A DNA stretch of 41,469 bases from an uncultured Collinsella sp. GTDB taxonomy: Bacteria; Actinomycetota; Coriobacteriia; Coriobacteriales; Coriobacteriaceae. The number at the start of each line of letters is the position of its first letter. Within the stretch, counting starts at the first letter, position 1. A program made the translations under genes and the position numbers. The DNA is taken from assembly GCA_902495155.1 (NCBI GenBank), contig CABUWD010000003.1, forward strand, positions 1-41,469. The letters run 5' to 3'. Under the pieces are notes generated by a model that did not search any database, was not told the origin of the DNA, and saw only the letters and a list, made by a program, of their open reading frames with translations. Positions 32,129 through 40,637 of this stretch are shown here, one piece after another.

Positions 32129-33346
32129 ATGGATAGCGATGCCAAGCTGAACATCTTGACCGAGGCCCTGGCTGCTGCCGGGGCCTCGGCATTGGCAATC
32201 GATGCGCGTGGGGACGTCGCGATCTCGACCATGAATGACGCGGCGCTCGAGCGGGATGTGGCGGCTTTTGTCGCTGAGCGCCTCGACCGTATAGGAGACG
32301 GCGCGCGTCTGGTTATGGGGCGTGCGGGTACGCGCCTGAGCCTGACCGTTCGCCCCACCGACAAAGAGGGCGGGGGCCTTTGGGTCGTCGTGGTCCGCGA
32401 GGTGCGCGGCGCCGCGGCGCATGCGGGCATCGAGTGGCTCAACGCCGACGAAGTTGAGGCCCGCTACGAATCGAGCGCGTACGGCATCGTTGAGGGTGCC
32501 GCTGCGGTGGCTGCGCCGGTTGCCGGGAGCTATGCGCGCGGGGTGCCCCTTATGCTCGAGGGCGAGCTGGGAGCGGGTCAGGTCGAGATCGCCAAGCGCC
32601 TCTATCTGGACGGTCCTTTTGCCGATCAGCCCTTTGTTTCCGTTGCGCTCGATGAGCTTACCGAGCGCGGTTGGCGCCACGTGCTCAAAAGCGCCGAATC
32701 GCCGTTGTTCCAAACAGGGCTGACCCTTTGCATTGAGGGCTGGAACGCGGTTGGCCCCCAGCGCCTCCGCGAGCTGGTCTCCACGATGGCCGACACCGCG
32801 TTGGCGACGCGCTGCCATGTGGTGCTGACGGCGAATGACATGCCGGGCGGCAGCGAAAGTGATCAAGCCGCCTTTGTGACCGAGCGCTTCGCCTGTGCGG
32901 TGAGCGTGGCGCCGGCAATCGCCGAGCAGGGAGCCGCGTCGACGAAGGTTGCGCGCTATTTGGAATATCTCGCTGATGCATTTGGGACGGCAACGCCCGC
33001 GCTGCCTGCCGCGGCGACGAAGACGCTCGATGCTTACCGCTGGCCGCGCAACTATCTGCAGCTCCGCGAGGTCTCGGAACGACTGTATATATTGGTGGGG
33101 GCGGGCACGGTGGACCGCGCTGTGGCGGAGGAAGTGCTCGCCCAAGAGGACGTGATTAAGACCGCAACCTTTGGCGCCCCGACGCTCGAAAGTGACCTGT
33201 ATATCCTGCGACCGCTGGCCGATACCGAGCGAGATATCGCGCATCTGGTTGTAGACCATCTCCACGGCAACCGGACTCGTGCGGCAGAGGTGCTGGGTAT
33301 AAGCCGTACAACGCTGTGGCGCTTGCTGAAGGACGATGACCGTTGA
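32129..33346 (+). CDS. Sigma-54-activator-like protein lacking ATPase motifs, Fis-type HTH
   Basis: A 405-residue regulator. The C-terminus is a Fis-type HTH (NRTRAAEVLGISRTTLWRLL), and just before it YRWPRNYLQLREV matches the YxWPGNxRELxNV motif of NtrC-type activators. The middle looks like their AAA+ domain, but Walker A reads GELGAGQVE (no Lys), the Walker B and GAFTGA signatures are absent, and the Arg-finger region is not recognisable. The first ~95 residues may be a sensor (PAS-like) domain. It should bind DNA but not remodel sigma-54 holoenzyme. AGGGG supports start 32129. Confidence 0.75.
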   Translation: MDSDAKLNILTEALAAAGASALAIDARGDVAISTMNDAALERDVAAFVAERLDRIGDGARLVMGRAGTRLSLTVRPTDKEGGGLWVVVVREVRGAAAHAGIEWLNADEVEARYESSAYGIVEGAAAVAAPVAGSYARGVPLMLEGELGAGQVEIAKRLYLDGPFADQPFVSVALDELTERGWRHVLKSAESPLFQTGLTLCIEGWNAVGPQRLRELVSTMADTALATRCHVVLTANDMPGGSESDQAAFVTERFACAVSVAPAIAEQGAASTKVARYLEYLADAFGTATPALPAAATKTLDAYRWPRNYLQLREVSERLYILVGAGTVDRAVAEEVLAQEDVIKTATFGAPTLESDLYILRPLADTERDIAHLVVDHLHGNRTRAAEVLGISRTTLWRLLKDDDR

Positions 33347-33430
33347 GCGAGGCGCCCGTGACCGCGCGCGACGCGTGTGCTACAGTCCAAAGCGTTATTG
33401 TTTCGATTTGGTTACGGCGTGCGAGGGCAT

Positions 33431-34006
33431 ATGGCTGAGACTTCAAAACCAAGCCGCAGAAGGCGGAGTGCCGCGCCGGTCAACCGACGCACGACATCGG
33501 TGACGTGGGGTAAACACGCCTCGGGGTTTGATGGCTCGTTCAAGCGCACTAAATACGGCTATCCTTCGGCAAGCGCCCGCTTGGCCATGCAGGCAGAGTC
33601 CTCGTTGTGGGGCCGCAAACGCGTGGTGGGCTCAAAGCTCAAGCACGACGGCACGCTTGGTTACATCAGCCGCGGGGCGGCTCGCCGCAGCGGGCTCAAT
33701 CCCGCCGGCTGGCATCGCTACGTGCCGATCGTGGCCGCCGTTGCAGTGATCGTCATCGCGCTCGCTGCGCTCGGATATGCCGGCGGTGGCGCCAACTTGG
33801 ACGCAATGTTTAAATCGCCCGAGCTCGCGCATGCAGGCACAGAAGTTGTCGAGGGCGCACAGACCCAGACGGGCGTTGCGCCCCAGCGCGGTATCGTCGC
33901 GGCGGCCTCCACCATCGCCGATGCGCAAAAGGACGAGGACGAACAAGGCAGCGAAGCCGAAACGACTCACACGAACGAAACGACGACAACGGCGACGTCA
34001 ATATAA
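33431..34006 (+). CDS. Hypothetical single-pass membrane protein (191 aa)
   Basis: No family recognised. The N-terminal ~85 residues are strongly basic (SRRRRSAAPVNRR) and include GYPSASARLAMQAESSLWG. One TM segment (about 90-112, VPIVAAVAVIVIALAALGYA) is followed by a polar, Glu/Thr-rich tail. Expected topology is N-in, tail outside. GAGGG precedes ATG 33431 at short spacing. The gene begins 84 bases after the Fis-type regulator on the same strand, so they may be cotranscribed. Confidence 0.65.
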   Translation: MAETSKPSRRRRSAAPVNRRTTSVTWGKHASGFDGSFKRTKYGYPSASARLAMQAESSLWGRKRVVGSKLKHDGTLGYISRGAARRSGLNPAGWHRYVPIVAAVAVIVIALAALGYAGGGANLDAMFKSPELAHAGTEVVEGAQTQTGVAPQRGIVAAASTIADAQKDEDEQGSEAETTHTNETTTTATSI

Positions 34007-34015
34007 GTTGCGAGT

Positions 34016-34054
34016 GGGGTAGCTAAAATAGCCCCGTCCAAAATTAGCTACCCC
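34016..34054. repeat. GGGGTAGCTAA inverted repeat between convergent genes
   Basis: GGGGTAGCTAA (34016-34026) is exactly complementary to TTAGCTACCCC (34044-34054), and GCCCCGTCC lies in the loop. It is another repeat-like palindrome that may double as a terminator for both flanking genes. Confidence 0.75.
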
Positions 34055-34070
34055 CGCTGACGCTCCTGGG

Positions 34071-34592
34071 TTACCTTACGTAGACGACGTTGTCGCGGCG
34101 CGGCTTTGCCTCGGGAAGCGCGTCTTCGGCATAGCCCAGAATGCAGTGGCCGACGCCGCGCAGGCTGCCGTCGGCGGGCAGGCCCCAGCTGGCCAGCAGC
34201 TCCAGGCCCTCGGGCGAGTCAAAGACCTCATGCGCGCGATGAATCCAGCACGAATCGACACCCAGTGCATAGGCGGCGTTGAGCAAGTTGCCCATGGCGA
34301 GCGAGCCGTCTTCCAGATGTGTGGGCACGCTGCGGTCAACCAGCACCACCACAACGGTCTTGGCGCCATAGAAGGGGTCGCTGTTGCTGTCCATGACCTG
34401 GGCGTTGAGCTGTGAGAGACGCTCGACGGTCGCGGGGTCGGTGACGGCGACAAACGTCACCGGCTGGCGGCCCATGCCGCTCGGTGCATATTGGCCGGCT
34501 TCGATAATACGTGCAAGCTTTTCGGCCTCGACGGGACGATCGCTGTAGTTGCGGCAGCTGCGGCGGTGAATGAGTGCTTCGATAGTCTCCAT
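34071..34592 (-). CDS. Nitroreductase-family flavoprotein
   Basis: An FMN-dependent NAD(P)H oxidoreductase (173 aa). The N-terminal METIEALIHRRSCRNYSDRPV and the GQYAPSGMGRQPVTFVAV segment are FMN-binding hallmarks. DGSLAMGNLLNAAYALGVDSCWIH and GHCILGYA complete the fold. The physiological substrate is unknown; members reduce nitroaromatics, quinones or flavins. AAGGAG precedes ATG 34592; the longer frame to 34688 is not supported. Confidence 0.88.
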   Translation of the reverse strand: METIEALIHRRSCRNYSDRPVEAEKLARIIEAGQYAPSGMGRQPVTFVAVTDPATVERLSQLNAQVMDSNSDPFYGAKTVVVVLVDRSVPTHLEDGSLAMGNLLNAAYALGVDSCWIHRAHEVFDSPEGLELLASWGLPADGSLRGVGHCILGYAEDALPEAKPRRDNVVYVR

Positions 34593-34886
34593 GGTGTCTC
34601 CTTGCGGTGGCGTTGCAGATGCCCCGTTCATACCCGTCGGGCTTAAACGATAGGCGGTCAATTGCCCGGCCAAAAGGATAGATTCCAATTGGGAAAGTAG
34701 GTTTGCATAAAAGTACCTTCAGAATGTGACAAACAAATGGGATGGTTAAACGTTTTATCCCGTCTACCCTGCGGTTTTTTACCACTTGCCTAAATGACGA
34801 ACGCATAACCTCTGATAAAGGTTTTACTAAAGGAGTACCAACGTTTATCAATGCGCCGTGGTGGCGCCGGGCCAGGAGGTAACATC

Positions 34887-35177
34887 ATGTTCCAGGCTGG
34901 AGATGTCGTCGAGACCGATTTCGAAGGATTTCTGATGCTGCTGCGTTCCAAGACGCGCGCTTTCGTGTCGATCAACGATCACGAGTACTACATCACGCAC
35001 ACCGATGGCTATTGGCGTGTTCAGGATTGCGAGACCCTCAACGATAAGGGTCACTTTACTGATTGCTCCGAGCTGGTCAACACGGTCTGCGAGGTCGTCG
35101 AGCTGCCTTGGATCTGCGGCAAGAGCCTGCACGACAGCTTTGCGGGCGCAACGGTCTACGAGGCCGTCGCTGCCTAA
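34887..35177 (+). CDS. Hypothetical small protein (96 aa)
   Basis: Not recognised. It begins MFQAGDVVETDFEGFLMLLR and contains INDHEYYITHTDGYWRVQDC, giving a compact, acidic, probably all-beta cytoplasmic protein with four Cys. It has an excellent ribosome site (AGGAGGT) and a strong terminator of its own, so it is a real and probably well-expressed gene. It stands alone between divergent nitroreductase and MarR genes. A metal- or nucleic-acid-binding role is conceivable but not shown. Confidence 0.75.
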   Translation: MFQAGDVVETDFEGFLMLLRSKTRAFVSINDHEYYITHTDGYWRVQDCETLNDKGHFTDCSELVNTVCEVVELPWICGKSLHDSFAGATVYEAVAA

Positions 35178-35204
35178 CGGGCAAATACATCGCTATTTTC
35201 GCGT

Positions 35205-35241
35205 GACCGCCGGCGCCGCCCCCGCGCCGGCGGTCTTTTTC
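35205..35241 (+). terminator. Terminator of the 96-residue orphan gene
   Basis: A perfect 12-bp GC-rich stem (35205-35216 with 35224-35235) is followed by TTTTT. Confidence 0.92.
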
Positions 35242-35283
35242 TATCGATATGCAATGTAGAGCCGACCATATATGTCGAGCTTA

Positions 35284-35340
35284 TTGACGATAGTCAAAAC
35301 TCGGACTAATCTAGAAATACAAATTGGTCAAAACTCGGAC
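35284..35340 (+). promoter_or_regulatory. MarR operon promoter with duplicated 14-bp element
   Basis: TTGACG (35284-35289), 17 bases, TAATCT (35307-35312). GTCAAAACTCGGAC occurs twice, at 35293-35306 (inside the spacer) and 35327-35340, 34 bases apart. The position over the promoter suggests binding sites for the MarR protein encoded next. Confidence 0.6.
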
Positions 35341-35358
35341 AATCGAATGGTGGGATAG

Positions 35359-35859
35359 ATGAATAGCGCGGTTACGCTGGTCGATTTCGACCGGATGCTC
35401 AATGGACTCGATCATATCTATTCGGAGTTCTCACGCGCCTGCGGCCTTTCGGACTGCGCCTATTGGATGCTCGTCGACACCAGCACGGCGGGCGGCAGCG
35501 TCGCTGTGAGTCGTCTGACAAGCGAATGGTTCTATAGCAAACAGACGATCAACTCGGCCATTAAAACCTTGACGGCGCGGGGTTTCGCCACGCTGGAGTT
35601 TGCCGAAGGCAGTCGCAAGAACAAGGTTGTAAGCCTGACCGAAGAGGGCAGGCGATTTGCCGAGCGTTATGCGCTGCCGGCGCAAGGGGCCGAGCAGAGA
35701 GCCTTCGATGCCCTCGAGCCATGTGAGCAGCGCGAGATAATGCGCTTGATCGGCAAATTCTCTCAGGTGCTCGGCGACGAGTGCGAGACATTTAAACAGC
35801 AGGTGGCAGCCGAAAGTCAGATGCAAGATCGACGTGAGGGGGAGTCGTGCGACTGCTAA
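35359..35859 (+). CDS. MarR-family transcriptional regulator
   Basis: A 166-residue winged-helix regulator. The recognition region is LTSEWFYSKQTINSAIKTLTARGF, followed by the wing EFAEGSRKNKVVSLTEEGRRFAE. It is the first gene of an operon with two ABC exporter genes, and its end overlaps the first ABC start by 13 bases. The probable role is ligand-relieved repression of this efflux pump, acting at the duplicated element upstream. GGTGGG precedes the ATG. Confidence 0.9.
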   Translation: MNSAVTLVDFDRMLNGLDHIYSEFSRACGLSDCAYWMLVDTSTAGGSVAVSRLTSEWFYSKQTINSAIKTLTARGFATLEFAEGSRKNKVVSLTEEGRRFAERYALPAQGAEQRAFDALEPCEQREIMRLIGKFSQVLGDECETFKQQVAAESQMQDRREGESCDC

Positions 35860-37583
35860 TGAGGTTTTTGAAGCCCTATCGAGGGCTTGTCGCAGTGACG
35901 CTGCTGGTGCTGCTGGTGGATAACGTCGGTACGCTGTTGGTTCCCACGATGCTGGCGAACATGGTCAACACCGGTATTACCACGGGCGATGTCGACTACA
36001 TTTTACGCAACGGCCTATACATGTTTATCGCGACCAGCATGGCTAGCGGCGGCACGGTGCTGGGCTGCTATCTTTCGGCGCGCCTGGCCGCCAACGTGGC
36101 CTGCGATATCCGCAATGCCGTGTACGACAAATCGCTCGAGCTCGCTGCCAGCGACTTTGAGCGTTTTGGCACGGGATCGATGATCACACGCTCGCTCAAC
36201 GACATCAACGTGATTCAGCAGGCTATCCTGCAGACGATTCAGCTGGTGCTGCCGGTGCCGTTCTTGGCCGTCGCGGGCATCATTTTTGCTTGGTTCATCG
36301 ATCCCGCTATGGGAACGCTGTTGGGCGTGGTAGTTGCGATCGTGCTGGTGGCGGCGGTCTTTACGGTGGCTAACGCCGCGCCGATTTTTATGCGCCTTCA
36401 GAGCTTTATCGACCGTATGAACGTGGTGCTGCGTGAGAACATCGTGGGCGTTCGCGTCATCCGCGCTTTCAATAAGGAGCGCCACGAGGAGCAGCGCCTG
36501 GACGAGGTATTTAGCGATTACGCGGACAACGCCATTAAGGTCAACCACCTGTTTGTGGGGCTCGACAGCTCCAGCTTCTTTTTGATGAACATCGCCGAGG
36601 TAGCGGTGCTGTGGGTGGGCGGTAACCGGGTGGGCGCCCATGCGATGCAGATCGCGAGCATCTCGGCGGTGCTGGAGTACGCGATCCTGATTCTGTTCTT
36701 TGTGATGATGGCGCAGATGGTGATTCTGACGCTTCCGCGCGCTGCGGCGTGCCTCAACCGCGCGCAACAGGTGTTGGAGATTGAGCCGAGCATTGTGGAC
36801 GGCAAGCGCACGCTGGATACGTGCGCGGCGGAGCCTGTTGACAGTGCCGACGCGGTCGCCGCGTTCGATCACGTGTCGTTTCGTTTCGACGACGCCGACG
36901 AGGACACGCTGTGCGATCTGAACTTTACCTGTCGCCGCGGTCAGACGACCGCTATCGTCGGCTCGACGGGCTCGGGCAAATCGACGGTGGCCAAGCTCTT
37001 ACTGCGCTTCCACGATGCCACCAAGGGCGCCATTCGCCTGGACGGCGCCGATCTGCGCGACCTTTCGCAAGACGACATCCGCGGGCGTATCGCCTATGTG
37101 CCGCAGAAGGCATGGCTGTTCTCGGGTACGGTGGCGAGCAACCTGCGCTTTGGCAACGAAGACGCGACTGAGGCCGACATGCTTCATGCGCTCCAGGTTG
37201 CCCAGAGCACCTTTGTGCTCGACCAGCCCCAGGGGCTCGATACCCCGGTGGCGCAGGGCGGCACGAACTTTTCGGGCGGCCAGCGCCAGCGTCTGGCCAT
37301 CGCCCGTGCGCTCATGAAGCATGCCGATCTATATATCTTCGATGACAGTTTCTCGGCCCTGGACTTTAAGACCGATGCCGCCCTGCGCCATGCGTTGCAA
37401 GACGAGACGCGTGACGCTGCGGTGCTCATCATCGCGCAGCGCATCTCGACGATCTTGCACGCCGATCAGATCGTCGTGCTCAAGGACGGTGAGGTTGTGG
37501 GCCTGGGCACGCATGGCGAGCTTATGGAAACCTGCGAGGTGTACCGCGCCATCGCGGAATCGCAAATGAAGGGAGGTGAGTAG
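35847..37583 (+). CDS. ABC exporter half-transporter, first subunit (degenerate Walker B)
   Basis: Multidrug-type ABC exporter half-molecule (578 aa): six TM helices (~15-310), then an NBD. Walker A is GSTGSGKST and the signature is FSGGQRQRLA. Walker B reads LYIFDDSFSALD, so the catalytic Glu is Asp, as in the degenerate site of heterodimeric exporters (TM287/288, BmrCD type). The switch His is also replaced (IIAQRIS). GTG 35847 has AGGGGGAG upstream and overlaps marR. It pairs with the next gene; the substrate is unknown, probably a drug or lipid-like compound. Confidence 0.9.
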   Translation: MRLLMRFLKPYRGLVAVTLLVLLVDNVGTLLVPTMLANMVNTGITTGDVDYILRNGLYMFIATSMASGGTVLGCYLSARLAANVACDIRNAVYDKSLELAASDFERFGTGSMITRSLNDINVIQQAILQTIQLVLPVPFLAVAGIIFAWFIDPAMGTLLGVVVAIVLVAAVFTVANAAPIFMRLQSFIDRMNVVLRENIVGVRVIRAFNKERHEEQRLDEVFSDYADNAIKVNHLFVGLDSSSFFLMNIAEVAVLWVGGNRVGAHAMQIASISAVLEYAILILFFVMMAQMVILTLPRAAACLNRAQQVLEIEPSIVDGKRTLDTCAAEPVDSADAVAAFDHVSFRFDDADEDTLCDLNFTCRRGQTTAIVGSTGSGKSTVAKLLLRFHDATKGAIRLDGADLRDLSQDDIRGRIAYVPQKAWLFSGTVASNLRFGNEDATEADMLHALQVAQSTFVLDQPQGLDTPVAQGGTNFSGGQRQRLAIARALMKHADLYIFDDSFSALDFKTDAALRHALQDETRDAAVLIIAQRISTILHADQIVVLKDGEVVGLGTHGELMETCEVYRAIAESQMKGGE

Positions 37584-37584
37584 C

Positions 37585-39600
37585 ATGACCGAGGAGCTCA
37601 GGAAACAAGGCGGCCTTGTCGATGCCGTCGCTGCGGACGCTGCCGATAAAACGGTCGACCAGGCTGTCGTAGCGCCCGAGCTGGATGAAGCCGCCAAGGC
37701 CGCAGCCGCGCGCGAGGCTCGCCGCCAGGCGCTCTATGAGGAAAACGAGCGCGCGGAGGATGAGCGCGCCCGAGCCGAGGCGGAACGCATGCGCGACGTG
37801 GACGATGGCGACGAGGACGAGACGCCTCGGGATACCTGGGCGACGGTGCGTCGCCTGTGGAGCGAGGCTGCCGGCGACCACTGGCGCTTCTATATCGTGT
37901 TCGCGAGCATTGTGTTCTATGCCATCTTTAACACCGCTGCGCCGGCATATAGCGCCCGCGTGATCGATGAGCTGTGGGGCCACATTCAGGTGGCGTTTGC
38001 CAACGACACCACCTTCAACATCACCTGGGAGAACTGCGGCAGGACCATCTTCATCTACTTTATGATCTGGACGGCCGCTGCCTCGTTCTACGCGCTCCAG
38101 AGCTTTTTGATGTCGAGCGTGGCCGAACGCCTCAACCTGCGTCTGCGCAACCGCATCGCTCAAAAGCTCAATCGTCTGCCGCTCGCCTATTTTGACGCAC
38201 ATCGTCCCGGCGAGGTCGTCAGCCGCGCGACCAATGACTTGGACAAGATGTCCGAGAGCATGCAGCGCGGCTTGCTGCAGCTGCTGGTGTCGATTGGTAC
38301 GGTAGTGGGCGCTGTGGGCGTGATGTTTGTGTTCAGTGTGCCACTTACGCTGGTCTTTTTGTTCTTTACGGCGTTGTCGCTGCTGGTGACCAAGGTGGTC
38401 TCGCGCCGTACGCATGACGTAACCGGCGAGCGCCAGGAGTGGGTGTCCAAGATTACGAGTGCAGTCGAGGAAGGCTATTCGGGTCGTCTGGTGATTCGCG
38501 CGTTTAACCGCGAGCGTCAGAGTTCTGCCGAGGTGCACCAGGCCTCGGGCGAGCTGGCACGCGTGAGTGCCAAGGCCGACTTTATGATTAACGCCGTCGG
38601 CCCCGCGGTGCGCTTTATCGGCCGCCTGGCACAGATCGTGATTGCGATTGTGGGCTGCAGCATGCTGGTTGCCGGCCATATGACCGTCGGCGTGTTCCAG
38701 GCGTTCTTCCAGTTTATCTACGAGGCATCCGAGCCCATGACGCAGCTGTCGTTTACCTTCAACTCGCTGCAGAGCGCGCTGGCGAGTGCGGAGCGCGTGT
38801 TCGACCTGCTCGATGAGCCCGAGATGGAGGCTGATCCGCAGCCGGGCGAGGCCGCCAAGCTACCGGGTCGCGTGGAGGGCCGCGTCGCCTTTGAGCATGT
38901 GCGCTTTGGCTACACGCCCGAAAAGCCGCTTATGCGCGACGTGTCGTTCACCGCCGAGCCGGGCCAGAAGATCGCCGTGGTGGGAACCACGGGCGCGGGC
39001 AAGACCACGCTCATCAACCTGCTCATGCGCTTTTACGAGATCGACGGCGGCCGCATTACGCTCGACGGCGTAGATACGAGCCGCATGGATCGTGGCGAGC
39101 TGCGCCAGCAGTTTGGCATGGTGTTGCAGGACGCCTGGCTGTTCGACGGCACGATTGCCGAGAATATCGCCTACGGCTGCCCCGAGGCAACGCGCGACGA
39201 GATCGTGGCCGCCGCCCGCGCCGCGCAGGTCGATTTCTTTGTGCGTACCATGCCGCAGGGCTACGACACGCACGTGGCCAACGATGCCGAAAGTATCAGC
39301 CAGGGCCAACGTCAGCTGCTGACCATCGCACGCGTGCTGCTCAACAACCCGGCGATTCTCATCCTGGACGAGGCGACGTCGAGCGTGGATACGCGTACCG
39401 AGCTTGCCATCGGCCGTGCCATGGACGCGCTTATGCGCGGGCGCACGAGCTTTGTGATCGCGCATCGCCTGTCGACGATCGTGGATGCCGATCTGATTCT
39501 GGTCATGGACCACGGCAACATTATCGAGCAGGGCACGCATAAGGAGCTGTTGGCTGCCGAGGGTGCCTACGCCGACCTCTATCTGAGTCAGTTCGCATAA
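37585..39600 (+). CDS. ABC exporter half-transporter, second subunit
   Basis: Partner half-transporter (671 aa). A charged N-terminal extension of ~85 residues, rich in Ala/Glu/Arg (KAAAAREARRQALYEENERA), precedes the six TM helices. The NBD has Walker A GTTGAGKTT, canonical Walker B ILILDEATSSVD and switch His in VIAHRLSTI. Its signature is ISQGQRQLL, with SQGQ instead of SGGQ. One ATP site thus pairs this altered signature with the Asp Walker B of subunit one, and the other site is canonical. ATG 37585 follows GGGAGGTG and lies one base after the previous stop. Confidence 0.92.
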   Translation: MTEELRKQGGLVDAVAADAADKTVDQAVVAPELDEAAKAAAAREARRQALYEENERAEDERARAEAERMRDVDDGDEDETPRDTWATVRRLWSEAAGDHWRFYIVFASIVFYAIFNTAAPAYSARVIDELWGHIQVAFANDTTFNITWENCGRTIFIYFMIWTAAASFYALQSFLMSSVAERLNLRLRNRIAQKLNRLPLAYFDAHRPGEVVSRATNDLDKMSESMQRGLLQLLVSIGTVVGAVGVMFVFSVPLTLVFLFFTALSLLVTKVVSRRTHDVTGERQEWVSKITSAVEEGYSGRLVIRAFNRERQSSAEVHQASGELARVSAKADFMINAVGPAVRFIGRLAQIVIAIVGCSMLVAGHMTVGVFQAFFQFIYEASEPMTQLSFTFNSLQSALASAERVFDLLDEPEMEADPQPGEAAKLPGRVEGRVAFEHVRFGYTPEKPLMRDVSFTAEPGQKIAVVGTTGAGKTTLINLLMRFYEIDGGRITLDGVDTSRMDRGELRQQFGMVLQDAWLFDGTIAENIAYGCPEATRDEIVAAARAAQVDFFVRTMPQGYDTHVANDAESISQGQRQLLTIARVLLNNPAILILDEATSSVDTRTELAIGRAMDALMRGRTSFVIAHRLSTIVDADLILVMDHGNIIEQGTHKELLAAEGAYADLYLSQFA

Positions 39601-39631
39601 TGTGACAAAGGGACAGTCCCACATGTCACAT
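39600..39631. repeat. Palindrome ATGTGAC...GTCACAT with GGGACAG core
   Basis: A 7-8-bp stem (39600-39607 with 39624-39631) encloses AAGGGACAGTCCCACA. It overlaps the ABC stop codon and precedes the convergent terminator. Confidence 0.7.
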
Positions 39632-39638
39632 CACAAAT

Positions 39639-39674
39639 AAGGCGCGCCGGGGATGAATTCCCTGGCGCGCCTTT
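39639..39674. terminator. Bidirectional terminator between ABC exporter and cysE
   Basis: AAGGCGCGCC pairs with GGCGCGCCTT (39639-39648 with 39664-39673), and the stem continues to GGG/CCC. T residues follow on both sides. Confidence 0.9.
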
Positions 39675-39709
39675 GCGCTGGCGTCAATGTTGTCGGTGAC
39701 CGTCCGCTT

Positions 39710-40414
39710 CTAGCGTTCGTCCACGAGCTTGGCGACGAGGGCGTTGAGCTCGGCCACCTCTCGCTCGAGTTCCTTGACGCGGCGGGCGTTCTCGGTGATG
39801 CCCTGACGGTTGAGCGCGGACTGTTCGGCGGCGTCATCGGGCATGTACTCGCGATGCTGCTTGGCATCGAAGCTCTCCTCGAACACGCGGCAGCCGTTGC
39901 GCTTGATGATGCGTCCCGGCACGCCCACGACGGTGCAGTTGTCGGGCACGTCCTTGACGACAACCGAATTGCCGCCGATCTTGACGTTGTTGCCGATGCG
40001 AATGTTGCCGAGCACCTTGGCGCCCGTGCCCACGGTAACGTTGTTGCCCAGGGTGGGGTGGCGCTTGCCGGTCTCGTTGCCGGTGCCGCCGAGCGTGACG
40101 CCCTGGTAGAGCACGCAGTTGTCGCCCACGACGGTGGTTTCGCCGATGACGACGCCCATGGCGTGGTCGATAAAGAAGTGCTTGCCGATCTGTGCAGCGG
40201 GATGAATCTCGACGCCGGTGATGTGGCGGGTGATTTGCGAGAGCACACGGGCGAGTGAGCGATGACCGTGCTCCCAGAGCCAGTGCTCGGGCACGTGGTT
40301 CCACTTGGCGTGCAGGCCAGGATAGGAAAGGAAGATGACCAGACCGTTTTGCGCGGCGGGGTCCTGCGCCTGGACGGTCTTGATGTCCTCGCGAATGGTA
40401 TTGATAAAGCTCAC
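39710..40414 (-). CDS. cysE: Serine O-acetyltransferase
   Basis: Acetylates serine with acetyl-CoA, the first step of cysteine synthesis (234 aa, short N-terminal form). The left-handed beta-helix is built from hexapeptide repeats. IHPAAQIGKHFFIDHAMG, VIGETTVVGDNCVLYQGVTL and GGTG hold the catalytic His/Asp and CoA site. After the usual domain, a heptad-like helix (ARRVKELEREVAELNALVA) ends in DER rather than the terminal Ile that docks into CysK. GTG 40414 has GGGAGG upstream; the frame to 40618 is not supported. No cysK is adjacent. Confidence 0.9.
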   Translation of the reverse strand: MSFINTIREDIKTVQAQDPAAQNGLVIFLSYPGLHAKWNHVPEHWLWEHGHRSLARVLSQITRHITGVEIHPAAQIGKHFFIDHAMGVVIGETTVVGDNCVLYQGVTLGGTGNETGKRHPTLGNNVTVGTGAKVLGNIRIGNNVKIGGNSVVVKDVPDNCTVVGVPGRIIKRNGCRVFEESFDAKQHREYMPDDAAEQSALNRQGITENARRVKELEREVAELNALVAKLVDER

Positions 40415-40454
40415 CGGCCGCCCTCCCTTAGCGCCATGGCAATGCGATTCAATA

Positions 40455-40471
40455 AAGTATAGCGATTCGCT
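40455..40471 (-). promoter_or_regulatory. Candidate -10 box and operator of cysE
   Basis: On the minus strand TATACT is a good -10 hexamer just after the 11-base palindrome AGCGATTCGCT (40461-40471). A second GCGATTC is at 40444-40450. No clear -35 is visible. Confidence 0.35.
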
Positions 40472-40637
40472 AGGGATTAGGAAGAACAATCTTGACGGCT
40501 TTGCGTGACAGGTGTCAGTTATGCAAACTTGCTGGTAATGGAGTAAGGCTTTTGAGGGGTTTGGCCCGTGCTCACGCCGCAACCGTATACTGGTCAACTT
40601 GGACGTGTCCGCGCCCACAACTGAGAGGTTTTACTTC

